A DNA stretch of 64,000 nucleotides from Rhizobiaceae bacterium (lineage in GTDB: Bacteria > Pseudomonadota > Alphaproteobacteria > Rhizobiales > Rhizobiaceae), in contig JAILWO010000001.1 of NCBI GenBank assembly GCA_025698895.1, forward strand, positions 124,001-188,000. Reading direction: 5' to 3'. Shown piece by piece: positions 45,982 through 54,226 of this stretch. The position numbers and the translations under genes were made by a program. Each line of letters starts with the position of its first letter. Within the stretch, counting starts at the first letter, position 1. The notes under the pieces were generated by a model that did no database searches, was not told where the DNA came from, and worked only from the letters and a program-made list of their open reading frames with translations.

Positions 45982-46212
45982 GTGCCGCGTTATTTCTTCC
46001 ACGTCGATCAGGACTGGCCGCCTAGAGACGAAGTGGGGCTGGAACTTCCAAGCCAGTCCGCAGCGTTGCAGGAAGCGACCAAGGCCTGTGGCGAGATGAT
46101 CGCTGAGCTTGATGAAACGCTTCAGCTTGGCGACGAGTGGCACATGACCGTCTGTTAAGGCGACGAACCGGTTTTCGTCGTGCATTTCTGGGCGGACAAG
46201 CTGTCGGGTTGA
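45982..46212 (+). pseudogene. DUF6894-type small protein gene with in-frame stop
   Basis: From a GTG start the frame reads MPRYFFHVDQDWPPRDEVG, a DUF6894-style beginning, and stops at TAA 46156-46158 after 58 residues (MTVC). The same frame continues with family-like sequence (GDEPVFVVHFWADKLSG) to a TGA at 46210-46212. A single nonsense change thus removed the last third. A truncated protein may still be made. Confidence 0.65.
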
Positions 46213-46345
46213 AGCTCTTTTCATGAACAGGCAAGCGAGCTTTGCTGATCCGCCCAACTCGGTCCGGTGAACATCCGTTTCATGAGATACGCTGGCCCGC
46301 GCCAGCATGTTACGGACATTGCAGGCCTCTCATGTTCTGCCGCGA

Positions 46346-46412
46346 GGTCGGCCTCGGCCATGCAGGTCTGCCGGCCGGTGGCGGCTGCCTGGGCGATGTT
46401 GCTCGGGTTGCC
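46346..46412 (-). repeat. Degenerate second copy of the resolvase gene tail
   Basis: About 67 bp closely match 46995-47060 within the resolvase pseudogene, in the same orientation. In minus-strand translation it gives GNPSNIAQAAATGRQTCMAEAD. This copy keeps GGG where the other has GG, so it records the unshifted frame. Confidence 0.7.
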
Positions 46413-46460
46413 TTGCCTGCGGACGGAGCGGCTCTGGTGGCCTCCAGCGTGCGGCCAAAT

Positions 46461-46694
46461 TTACGGTTCAGGCTTGCAGGTTCGGCACGGACCGACATCC
46501 CGGAAATGCGAAAAGCGATTCTGGATATAAAGCCGCGCTTCCTCTATCGTCTCAAACGGCTCCGACCAACCGGCTATATACTGTCCGGTTCTCCGCTGTT
46601 CCGGCTGGCCGCTGCCTGCGCGACAATGGGGGCATGATCCATCGTGGATGCGGGCGCGATGGACTCTTGCCATATAAGATACGTAGTAGCCCAT
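46461..46694 (-). CDS. Small Cys-rich hypothetical protein
   Basis: This 77-aa frame has two CxxC pairs (GSCPHCRAGSG and GPCRTCKP), and between them a GWSEPFETIEEARLYIQN helix. The pattern resembles short zinc-binding proteins of rhizobia in which a HxxSCxxC start and a terminal CxxC flank an alpha/beta core. The ATG directly abuts GGAGGG, so the start is uncertain; ATG at 46673 is an alternative. Placed between two resolvase fragments. Confidence 0.5.
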   Translation of the reverse strand: MGYYVSYMARVHRARIHDGSCPHCRAGSGQPEQRRTGQYIAGWSEPFETIEEARLYIQNRFSHFRDVGPCRTCKPEP

Positions 46695-46827
46695 CCCTCC
46701 ACACCGCACACGCGTTTCCGCTGAACATACTTGAATTCCCAGTGATGCAACAAGGCCCGCCACTGTGGTGGCATCTTCATGCCTCCCGCGCGGAGAGCTA
46801 AAAAAGCCGCCCCCTTCTTCCCGCCAA

Positions 46828-47417
46828 TCAGACGCCCTCTGCGTCGGATTTGGCGGCTCTTGCAATCAAATTTCGCACGTTGGAGACCTGCCATCTTCCA
46901 CCGCGTGCGTTTAGGGATGCGGCGATGCCGCGATAGCTCATGATGCCGGTGCGCTGCAGGCGCTGGATCACCGGCAGGAGGGAGGCGGCGAAGCGGTCGG
47001 CCTCGGCCATGCACGCTTCCCGACCGCTGGCGGCTGCCTGGCGATGTTGCTCGGGTTGCCCAGGCTCGCGCCTGTCGCCTTGCGGGCGGCAAGCGCTGCT
47101 CTGGTCCGCTCGGAAATCAGCCGGCGCTCCTTTTCGGCCAGGGCGGCGTAGAGGTGGAGCATGAAGGGATCGGCGTCGGCGCCGAGTTCCTCCAAAATGA
47201 AGGGCACGCGGATTGCCATCAGACCGGCGATGAATGCGACATCGCGCGCCAGACAGTCGAGCTTGGCCACGACGACGGGACAGCGTTCGCGTCGGGCCAT
47301 GGACAGCGCTTCGGCAAGGTGAGGGCGGCGGTCGAGCGTATCGGCCCCCTTGCCGGTCTCGACCTCGGTGAACTCGCTGACGATAGTGATGCCTTCGGCC
47401 TGCGCAAACCGCATCAT
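46828..47417 (-). pseudogene. Serine resolvase/invertase gene, 5'-truncated and frameshifted
   Basis: Minus-strand sequence encodes most of a small serine recombinase: [58 protein letters not shown] and [11 protein letters not shown], then in another frame a C-terminal helix-turn-helix region (IQRLQRTGIMSYRGIAASLN). The N-terminal YARVS segment with the catalytic Ser is absent. A missing G near 47,040 causes the frame change, shown by comparison with the repeat at 46346-46412. Confidence 0.88.
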
Positions 47418-47541
47418 ATGTGAATAGAATGACTAGGGGATCGCGGGAATCTCATGCGTTTGCCGTGAAATTGGATGGCAACTTATCCCCACCCCCGCCG
47501 GCCAAGCGACAATGCTCTCACGACAGAAGTGGGAGCATCAC

Positions 47542-47733
47542 ATGGTTTCGTTTCGAGCAACCTTCATCGCGGTCCTGGCGCTTACGATCCTCAGCGGGGC
47601 AGCGGCGACCTATCTGGCGGGCACGTCCGGACCGGCAGGCCGGCACCGTGTGGCTGAGCGGCTAGCGTACATAGCTATGATCGGGGCGGGCGCGATCCTG
47701 GTACTCCTACGTGAAGCCTCGCAGGGCAGATGA
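47542..47733 (+). CDS. Small two-helix membrane protein
   Basis: This 63-aa protein starts at MVSFRATFIAVLALTILSGAAA with GGGAG upstream. Two hydrophobic segments (TFIAVLALTILSGAAATYLAG; LAYIAMIGAGAILVLL) flank a short charged loop. Its last nine codons overlap the 3' end of the convergent HWE kinase gene. No family recognised. Confidence 0.6.
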   Translation: MVSFRATFIAVLALTILSGAAATYLAGTSGPAGRHRVAERLAYIAMIGAGAILVLLREASQGR

Positions 47734-49251
47734 ACTGACTGCGCCGTCAACCGGAATTTCCAGAGTGACGGCAAAGTGTGAACTATCGGCATATTTCACG
47801 GCGCCTCGCCACTTCTTCTCGACGAGCGCCAGCACAAGCTTTGATCCGAACCCGGTTCCGGCGGATGCGTGGCCTTGCGGTGCTGAACGTTGATCCTCCC
47901 AATGGAACCAGAAGACACGTAGTCCCTCCGACTGCGAGCGAAAGGCCCATTCGACTCTGACGGCGCCCTCATCGCAGCCCAGCGTTCCGTACTTGACCGA
48001 ATTGGTAGTCAATTCATGCAAGACCAGTCCCAGATCAAAACACAGTTCAGGAGGAAGCAGGACATCCCGTCCATTGGATTGGACCCGTTCACCAAACGGC
48101 TTCAGCGCTTCTTCTATTAACTCCGCAAAAGAAGTTTCTATCCATCCGCTTCGAGCAACGACGTAATTGGATTGCGCCAGCGCTTTTAAGCGCTCGCTGA
48201 ACGATCGCTTCGCGTGCTGTATGTCGACTTCGGGATGAAACGTCTGCCTTGCGATGCTGGTTACCAGCTGAAGCATATTGCCAGCGCGATGCGCCATTTC
48301 GCGCACCAGCAACATACGGTGATCCGCTGCGGCAGCCTGCCTTGCTGCACCGGCTATGACGTTGGCAAGTGACTGAAGGAACTCCGCGTCAGCATCATCA
48401 AAGTTCCGAACATCGCGCGTATGTGCACCGAAAACGCCATACGGTCGCTTCTGAAGTCCTGGTATTACCACTGATATCCCACTTCGCACGTTGTGATCAT
48501 GCAGAAGAGCCGGTCCGGTGAACCGTTCCTCATTCAACAGATCCTTCACAATGACCGGCGCCTGTGCCAGCAAGGTATAGCCTGCCTGAGAAGCTCTTTC
48601 GATGCCGACAGTGCCATGGCCGACCAGGCCGTCCGCCCATCCTATCCCTGCACGTAAAACGAGGTGATCGGCGTCATCGGCGAACTGCAGTATCTTTGTC
48701 AGCGGAACGTCGAGAACTTCGGCCGCAACCCGCGCAGCTTCATCGAGCACCTTTTGCAGCTCAGGCTGGTTCAGGGCGTAGGACCCAAATCGCGCGACCG
48801 CGTGTTGCTGGGTCAAGCGCCGCTGCAGTTGCTGCTCGCTTCGGACTCGCTCGGTTACGTCCAGACAAATTCCCGTCAGGTAGCGGGTGCCAGCAGCATC
48901 AATAGTCGTGCCGCCCGCCGTTTCGATCCAGAGCTCGGCTTTGTCCGGTCGTGGAGCCGTGCGATAGACTGCACGATAGGGCGCTCCAGTTTCGACGCTC
49001 GACCTGATCTTCTGCCAGACACCGTCGACGTCGTCGGGGTGAATATCGCTCTGAAAGCTCGAAAGTGTTCCGTTGAAGGAACCCGGCGGCAGGTGGTGAA
49101 CACTCTCGAGGTTTCTTGTCCAATGGAGCTCGTCGCTGCCGATCTTCCAGCGCCATATGCCCGCGCCGCCCAAGCGCAATCCCTCCTCCAGCGCATCGGA
49201 CTGCGAAAGGAAGGACGCACCTGTTTCGAGGACCTCCGGAAACTGCGACAT
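47707..49251 (-). CDS. PAS-GAF sensor histidine kinase, HWE family
   Basis: This 514-aa protein has no membrane helix. PAS domain (about 20-135: GAGIWRWKIGSDELHWT, IHPDDVDGVW), GAF domain (about 165-310) and an HWE-type kinase core: His in REMAHRAGNMLQLV, the N box ELTTNSVKYG and the defining FHWED, with GTGFGSKLV. HWE kinases are abundant in Rhizobiales and often answer to light, oxygen or general stress (PhyR pathway). It could phosphorylate the lone receivers at 42.5-43.4 kb. It is followed leftward by the overlapping small membrane gene. Confidence 0.93.
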   Translation of the reverse strand: MSQFPEVLETGASFLSQSDALEEGLRLGGAGIWRWKIGSDELHWTRNLESVHHLPPGSFNGTLSSFQSDIHPDDVDGVWQKIRSSVETGAPYRAVYRTAPRPDKAELWIETAGGTTIDAAGTRYLTGICLDVTERVRSEQQLQRRLTQQHAVARFGSYALNQPELQKVLDEAARVAAEVLDVPLTKILQFADDADHLVLRAGIGWADGLVGHGTVGIERASQAGYTLLAQAPVIVKDLLNEERFTGPALLHDHNVRSGISVVIPGLQKRPYGVFGAHTRDVRNFDDADAEFLQSLANVIAGAARQAAAADHRMLLVREMAHRAGNMLQLVTSIARQTFHPEVDIQHAKRSFSERLKALAQSNYVVARSGWIETSFAELIEEALKPFGERVQSNGRDVLLPPELCFDLGLVLHELTTNSVKYGTLGCDEGAVRVEWAFRSQSEGLRVFWFHWEDQRSAPQGHASAGTGFGSKLVLALVEKKWRGAVKYADSSHFAVTLEIPVDGAVSSSALRGFT

Positions 49252-49451
49252 GGATCGACCCTAGCACCTCAAACTTGTTTCTGCGCCTATTGGCGCTCCC
49301 GTCGTAGCTTTGGCGAAATTGGACACGGACATGTAACAGCTGCTGGCCGGAAATGGACCGACTGGTCCTAGCATATAGGCGGTAGACGGCCAGCCAAATA
49401 TAGGGCGTTCCAGGCTACGGTGAGTCTTCTCGATCCGGTTGCGCCTCGCCA
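49252..49451. other. Short gap, possible mobile-element scar
   Basis: A minus-strand frame here begins MARRNRIEKTHRSLERPI and is reminiscent of transposon debris but too short to assign. It abuts the end of the phage-like gene, so it may mark the insertion that truncated it. Confidence 0.3.
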
Positions 49452-50804
49452 TCAAGTTTGCCGCTGGCCCTCCGAGATCGCCGAGAACTCGCCATTCTCG
49501 ATCAGCGGCCAGATCGACATGCGGCGATAGCTATCCTTGAGCGACTTGATCTCGTTCTGGATCTTGCGGATGGCGACCAGGTCATTACGTCCCTGGGCCG
49601 AGCGAAGGTCCACTTCCAGGTCGATCTCGCGCTTCCTGCGTCGGATATAGGTGTTGAGCTCGGTTGTCTTGGATCCGGCACCGCGAATGATGGCCTTCAG
49701 CGGCACACCGCGGTTGAGCAGGTGGAAGAAGTTCGAGATCATGTTGGCGGCCGGAACGACCACCGATTTGACCACGATCAGGGTCCGGGCGTTGTTGACC
49801 AGCTCCTGAAGGTTCTTCTCGCTCGAAACCATGTATTTGTAGGCATTCTTGCCAAGCATGCCGACAGCGATCTTCTCGAACTCGTTAGAGACCGTGGGCT
49901 TCCACCGGGTCTTGCCGGTGAAGAGATCGCCCACGGATGCCTGGCGTGCGCCGAACGTATCGAGGAGCATGTCACGGCGAACCATGAAAGTGTCAGGCCC
50001 GAAGACCTCGCGCACATGGTCCCTGACCTGCTTGGGGATCAGGCGAGCTGCCTCGACCAGGATTGGATCGGCGTTCCTGCCCAGCTTGGCGATGTTGACG
50101 AACTCGTCCTTGCGACCCTCCTTCAGGCCCTCTTTCCAGATGTCGTGCAGATTATGGACCAGCTCCTCGTTGACACGCTGGGCGAGCATCTCCTCGACCT
50201 GCCGACCACGCCACACGCCGATCATATCGGCCAGGTTGGTGCTGCGATTGAGACTGGTCAGCCTGCTGACATCGGCCGCGCGCTCGAAGGCGACGACCTT
50301 GCCGGCGTCGTCATAGACAGGCAGGAGATTTTCACTGGTCTGACGCTGATTGGCGATCTGCCGGTCGATCAGGGGCACGATCTTCGGGTCCTCAATCACA
50401 CCACCGGTGACTTCGCCGATCGTGTAGCCGGTCTCCGGGTCGATGCCCGAAGCCGTCTGATGAACCGTCTGGAGCACGCCCTGGCTGTAGGGAGCCAGGC
50501 CCGAGACAGGCGCGAAATAATAAGACCGCTTGCCGAGCACCCGATCGGCCGAAGAACCATCATAGGCGGCCACACGGGTATAACCACGCATCACCAGATG
50601 GGCGTGCTCGCTATCAGAAGCGATGATCAGGGAGCCGCCCTGTCTTGCCTCGGAGGGAATGTGACCCTTGTAATGGTTGAAGCGGGCGGTGCGATTGCTG
50701 GCGTTCACCTTCCGCTTCTCGTCGACCCGCTGACCGACAAGATAACTCGTCACGAACTCGACCGAAACCGCGCCTAAATCTCGATCATTCTTCCTGGATA
50801 GCAT
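49452..50804 (-). CDS. Phage virion protein fragment, resembling the C-terminal part of an N4-type virion RNA polymerase
   Basis: This 450-aa frame has no signal or membrane segment and a charged, mixed alpha/beta composition unlike its neighbours (for example KEGLKEGRKDEFVNIAKL, REVFGPDTFMVRRDMLL, VVKSVVVPAANMISNFFHLL, NRGVPLKAIIRGAG). The VVVPAANMISN..NRGVPL block and the ending SIWPLIENGEFSAISEG recall the very large virion RNA polymerases of N4-like podophages; this is from memory and unverified. Such proteins exceed 3000 aa, so this is a piece. The start MLSRKNDRDL is provisional. Confidence 0.5.
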   Translation of the reverse strand: MLSRKNDRDLGAVSVEFVTSYLVGQRVDEKRKVNASNRTARFNHYKGHIPSEARQGGSLIIASDSEHAHLVMRGYTRVAAYDGSSADRVLGKRSYYFAPVSGLAPYSQGVLQTVHQTASGIDPETGYTIGEVTGGVIEDPKIVPLIDRQIANQRQTSENLLPVYDDAGKVVAFERAADVSRLTSLNRSTNLADMIGVWRGRQVEEMLAQRVNEELVHNLHDIWKEGLKEGRKDEFVNIAKLGRNADPILVEAARLIPKQVRDHVREVFGPDTFMVRRDMLLDTFGARQASVGDLFTGKTRWKPTVSNEFEKIAVGMLGKNAYKYMVSSEKNLQELVNNARTLIVVKSVVVPAANMISNFFHLLNRGVPLKAIIRGAGSKTTELNTYIRRRKREIDLEVDLRSAQGRNDLVAIRKIQNEIKSLKDSYRRMSIWPLIENGEFSAISEGQRQT

Positions 50805-51607
50805 TCCAGTTCCGCATAAAGTGGGATTAAGTTGAAAATCGCTTCTACTTATCAAGGAAAATCCTGGCTCGAGTTGAACTCCGACCCTTGTCCTGAACGG
50901 ATCGGACTGCACGGTCGAGCCGTGTCGACTCACGGGCTCCGACGTTTTGCCGGGCCTAACGACATGGCTTCGTTGAACTTTTCCAGATGCACGATTCCCC
51001 ACGCCAACCGTTCTTGAACTTTATGCGGTTAGGGCCGTGTTGCGTCAGGCGGCGGAATGCCCGGAACACGATTATCTTCATAATCACGCCGGATAATCGC
51101 CGGAAAATATAGCCGACTTTGGCACGCGGCTGCCGAAGTCGGATCGAGTTCAAGCTCGTTTCCAACTCCGATTCCAACTTTCCAAAGGCCAATTTCAACT
51201 TTCGCCGGAAAACGACTAAAGGCGCCTAAAGTCTACCTGAACCGCCGACCGCTCGGCCAGGATGCCTTTCGCCCGGTCTGAATCGTGTCAGAAGGGGGCG
51301 TGTCAGCCAAGGCGTGAAAATCACACGGGGCTACGATCTCGGACCCAGCCAGACGCAGTCCAGGCGGGCCGGTCCATCAAATCGATGCCGGCGTTTTTGT
51401 TGGTCGGACGCCTTCCGGTTCGAATTCGGCACTGAAGCACCTAAAGACATTCGCGAATGGCCGGTAGTGGGAGTCGAGGCCTGACGTTTACCTCGTCCGC
51501 TCCCAAGCGTGGCCAGCCGTCAGGCATTATCAAGTTTATCCAAGCCGATTGTCAAAGATAATCTTCCAACGATGCTTACAAAGTCAGGAATAAGTCAGAA
51601 TTCTAGG
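50805..51607. other. Gene-free stretch before the integrase module
   Basis: About 800 bp, AT-richer toward the right. No gene, hairpin terminator or long repeat could be supported. It may contain the rest of decayed phage-like DNA. Confidence 0.4.
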
Positions 51608-51637
51608 TTGACTATTGCGGAACTATTGGTCTATAGT
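51608..51637 (+). promoter_or_regulatory. Strong sigma-70-like promoter upstream of the excisionase-integrase genes
   Basis: TTGACT, an 18-nt spacer and TATAGT. The repeats ACTATT and the dyad around it suggest an operator. It would give a ~250-nt leader before the helix-turn-helix gene at 51892. Confidence 0.6.
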
Positions 51638-51891
51638 CTACAATAAGGATATCTATTTCATCACGAAACGCCCGCCCGGACGACCCCAATCATGTCTACC
51701 TTTCTGGCTCCTGCTGGCCATCAGCCATCTGATCGGCGTCTGCAAATACGGACGCCCCAACGTCAGCAATTCTTCAACTGCCGTGTTCTGGCAGCCCTTG
51801 GTCTCGTCGTTGGCGAATCAGTCCTTCCCGGCTTACTGCGAAGCGACTGCGTGGTGCCAGCCATCTCCCTTCATACGCTTGGAGGCACGGC

Positions 51892-52188
51892 ATGACGAAG
51901 GCGCTGACTCCCTCCGATGTTGCCCAGATGTGGCAGTGCTCGGAGCGACTTGTTCGCAAGATGATCGACCGTGGCGATCTGCCAGCCTTCCGCCTCGGCG
52001 GCAAATTGCTGCGCATCCGTCCCGAAGATGTGGAGACGTTCGAATGCCAGAATGGCGCATCACACGACTGCGAGGAGAGCTCGCCATCACCTTCGAAGAC
52101 GCCGACGGTATCCGGCGACGTTATCGACTTGGCACCGCCGACCCGACAGAGGCGGCCCGCCGCGCCCCGGCTCGATATGCGGAACTAA
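51892..52188 (+). CDS. Helix-turn-helix excisionase-like protein
   Basis: This 98-aa protein has a MerR/AlpA-type HTH of the excisionase family: LTPSDVAQMWQCSERLVRKM, DRGDLPAFRLGGKLLRI, PEDVETFE. The basic C-terminal half is disordered. GGAGG precedes the ATG. Its 3' half overlaps the integrase start by 145 nt in another frame. It likely controls the direction of recombination or integrase expression. Confidence 0.88.
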   Translation: MTKALTPSDVAQMWQCSERLVRKMIDRGDLPAFRLGGKLLRIRPEDVETFECQNGASHDCEESSPSPSKTPTVSGDVIDLAPPTRQRRPAAPRLDMRN

Positions 52189-53027
52189 CGCGGCCGCGTG
52201 GCACGACCGTCTCGGATTTATGGGCTGCATACCTTCTCGACATGGCCGGTCGCGCCGTCACCGTCACCATGGCCCACACTTGGAAGGCGTTGAAAGACCG
52301 CTTCGGCCAAGTCGAAGCAGAGCGGGTGTCGATTGCCGACTGCCGAGCGCATGTCGAGACCCGGCGCGCGTCGGGCATAAGCGACGGCACAATCCATACC
52401 GAACTCGGCCACCTGCGCATGGTGTTGTTGTGGGCGCGCAAACACAAGCTGATTGCGTTGGCACCCGAGATCGAGCGCCCGTCGAAGCCGCCGCCGAAAG
52501 AGGTATGGCTGACGCGTGATGAAGTTCGAATGATGGTCGATGCGGCGAAGGCGCCGCACATTGCGCTCGCCATCCGCCTGCTAATAGGGACGGGCGCTCG
52601 CATCGAGGCGGCGTTGCAACTGACGTGGGACCGCGTGGACATCGAGCGGCGGATGATCCAGTTGCGCAATCCGTTCGATCGCGCGCGGCGCAAGGGACGC
52701 GCCACAGTGCCGGTGAACGACACACTTCTTGCGGCCTTGAAAGAAGCTCACAAAGGCGCGCTGACGCCTTACGTCGTGGAATGGGCTGGCGAGCCGGTAA
52801 AGTCGATCAAACGCGGGCTTAAAGCGGCTGGCACGGCCATCGGGCGGCCGGACGTTTCTCCGCACATGCTTCGACACAGCGCGGCTGTATGGATGGCGGA
52901 GGATGGTCACAGCATGGCGGAGATCGCGCAGTTCCTCGGCCATGATAACGAACGCACCACGGCGCGGGTCTATGCGAGGTTCTCGCCAACTCATCTGCGC
53001 AAACTGGCAGACAGTCTGAATGTGTAG
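52044..53027 (+). CDS. int: Tyrosine site-specific integrase of the island
   Basis: This 327-aa protein starts at MPEWRITRLRGELAITFED after GGAGA; in-frame sequence back to 51615 is not integrase-like. N-terminal arm and SAM-like core-binding domain (about 60-160) are followed by the catalytic domain with Arg in GTGARIEAALQL, Lys in RRKGRATVPV, HMLRHSAAVW, LGHDNERTT and the Tyr in RVYARFSP. All five catalytic positions look intact. It ends 129 bp before the right tRNA-Val repeat, the expected place for the enzyme that inserted this island. Confidence 0.95.
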   Translation: MPEWRITRLRGELAITFEDADGIRRRYRLGTADPTEAARRAPARYAELTRPRGTTVSDLWAAYLLDMAGRAVTVTMAHTWKALKDRFGQVEAERVSIADCRAHVETRRASGISDGTIHTELGHLRMVLLWARKHKLIALAPEIERPSKPPPKEVWLTRDEVRMMVDAAKAPHIALAIRLLIGTGARIEAALQLTWDRVDIERRMIQLRNPFDRARRKGRATVPVNDTLLAALKEAHKGALTPYVVEWAGEPVKSIKRGLKAAGTAIGRPDVSPHMLRHSAAVWMAEDGHSMAEIAQFLGHDNERTTARVYARFSPTHLRKLADSLNV

Positions 53028-53030
53028 TGG

Positions 53031-53064
53031 TTACGTAGTTCCCTCCAGGTTCAATGAACCTCAA
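53031..53064. repeat. Right copy of the subterminal island repeat
   Basis: Related to 17650-17682 in the same orientation: TTACGTAGTTCC, CTCCAGG, then the perfect dyad GGTTCA-A-TGAACC at about 53048-53060. It lies directly after the integrase stop. Candidate integrase arm site or excisionase operator. Confidence 0.55.
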
Positions 53065-53156
53065 ATCCGGAACGCAGAGGGAACATGGTGCCGGGAACGG
53101 CCATTTACGAAGCGCCCGGTTCCCGGATTTCCCACGGGTTCAGCGGGGGCCACTTT

Positions 53157-53205
53157 GTTGACATCGTAGGGGTCACAGGTTCAATCCCTGTCACGCCCAC
53201 CATTC
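53157..53205 (+). repeat. attR: 49-bp copy of the tRNA-Val 3' end
   Basis: Identical to 17579-17627. It is not a functional tRNA: the acceptor 5' strand and D-arm are absent, though TCAGCGGG just upstream loosely echoes the D-arm. It marks the right end of the island. Confidence 0.95.
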
Positions 53206-53245
53206 GATCCAGCGATACAGCCAGCAACCGGAACACGCGGGGAGC

Positions 53246-54226
53246 CTATTGCCCGAGCGGGTGATAGCACGCGGCCAACTGGCGCCGGTCATCCGGCGCG
53301 GGCTCCAGCGGCGGATGCGCCGACAGGCACCGGTCGGTCGCGCGGGGGCATCTGGGATGGAACGCGCAGCCAGGCGGCGGATCGTAGGGGTCGGGCGGCT
53401 CCGCCTCGTCATCCCCGGCGGCCAGCGCCCGGCGGCCAGGCGACGGCGCGGAGTCCAGCAACAGGCGCGTATAGGGATGGCGCGGGGCGGCAAAGACGCT
53501 TCGTGCCGGCCCCGTCTCGGCGAGCCGGCCGAAATACATCACCGCCACCCGGTCGCTGATCGCCTCGACGACGGCCAGGTCATGGCTGATGAAGACATAG
53601 GTCAGGCCGAACCGCGCCTTAAGATCGGCAAGCAGGGCAAGCACCTGTGCCTGCACCGATACGTCGAGCGCCGAGACCGGCTCGTCAAGCACGATCAGCT
53701 CCGGCTCGGCGGCGAGCGCGCGGGCGATGCCGACCCGCTGGGCCTGGCCGCCCGACAGTTCGTGCGGATAGCGCTCGAGAAAGCCCGGGGCTAGGCCGAC
53801 CGCCGCCATGAGTTCGGATACCCGATCCTCGCGCTGCCGCCTGTCCATGCCGACCAGGTGGATGAGCGGGGCTTCGAGGATGGCGCGCACCGTCTTGCGC
53901 GGATTGAGCGCGGCCAGCGGGTCCTGGAAGACATACTGCACCCGCCGCGCCAGCATGCGGGGATCGCGCGCCGCCTCGGCGGAAACATCGCGCCCGGCCA
54001 GCCTGATCGCGCCGGCGCTCGGCCGGTCCAACCCGGCGATCAGGCGGGCCAGCGTGGTCTTGCCGCACCCCGATTCGCCGACGATGCCGAGCGTCTCGCC
54101 CTTGCCGACCTCCAGCGTCACGTCGCGCACGGCATGGAGCGCGGGCCTGCGGCGGCCGGTGAGTGTCCGTCCGCCGCCGAAGCTGCGCCGGGCGCCGTCG
54201 ATGACGAGAAGCGACGAGTCAGCCAT
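53246..54226 (-). CDS. Peptide ABC transporter ATPase, OppF/DppF type
   Basis: This 326-aa ATPase has Walker A GESGCGKTTLARL, the Q-loop YVFQDPLAALNPR, signature LSGGQAQRVGIARAL, Walker B LIVLDEPVSALDV, the H-loop ISHDLAVVEA, and the C-terminal oligopeptide/dipeptide domain with Cys residues (CAFHPRCPRATDRCLS). In this family the Cys cluster can hold Fe-S. It overlaps the permease-ATPase fusion by 8 nt and is the last gene of the operon. Confidence 0.94.
   Translation of the reverse strand: MADSSLLVIDGARRSFGGGRTLTGRRRPALHAVRDVTLEVGKGETLGIVGESGCGKTTLARLIAGLDRPSAGAIRLAGRDVSAEAARDPRMLARRVQYVFQDPLAALNPRKTVRAILEAPLIHLVGMDRRQREDRVSELMAAVGLAPGFLERYPHELSGGQAQRVGIARALAAEPELIVLDEPVSALDVSVQAQVLALLADLKARFGLTYVFISHDLAVVEAISDRVAVMYFGRLAETGPARSVFAAPRHPYTRLLLDSAPSPGRRALAAGDDEAEPPDPYDPPPGCAFHPRCPRATDRCLSAHPPLEPAPDDRRQLAACYHPLGQ

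Larger units (their letters stand above)
17628..53205. mobile_element. 35.6-kb integrative genomic island in tRNA-Val, carrying copper and signalling cargo
   Basis: The element is bounded by perfect 49-bp repeats of the tRNA-Val 3' end. An integrase and an excisionase-like gene sit at the right end, as expected for integration at a tRNA. Inside are metal-resistance genes, regulators, another recombinase, IS and resolvase remnants and several broken genes, all typical of accessory DNA. No conjugation genes (relaxase, type IV secretion) were found, so it is either mobilised by another element or no longer self-transferring. The flanks (cpdR on the left, a peptide transporter on the right) are ordinary chromosome. 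Confidence 0.92.

Noticed and set aside
51615..52043. N-terminal extension of the integrase frame
   Set aside because: The extension is not integrase-like, overlaps the well-supported HTH gene, and a good ribosome binding site precedes the ATG at 52044.
53157..53205. Second tRNA-Val
   Set aside because: Only the 3' half is present; it is the attachment repeat, not a tRNA gene.
17628..53205. Integrative conjugative element
   Set aside because: No relaxase, coupling protein or type IV secretion genes were seen, so only an integrative island is supported.
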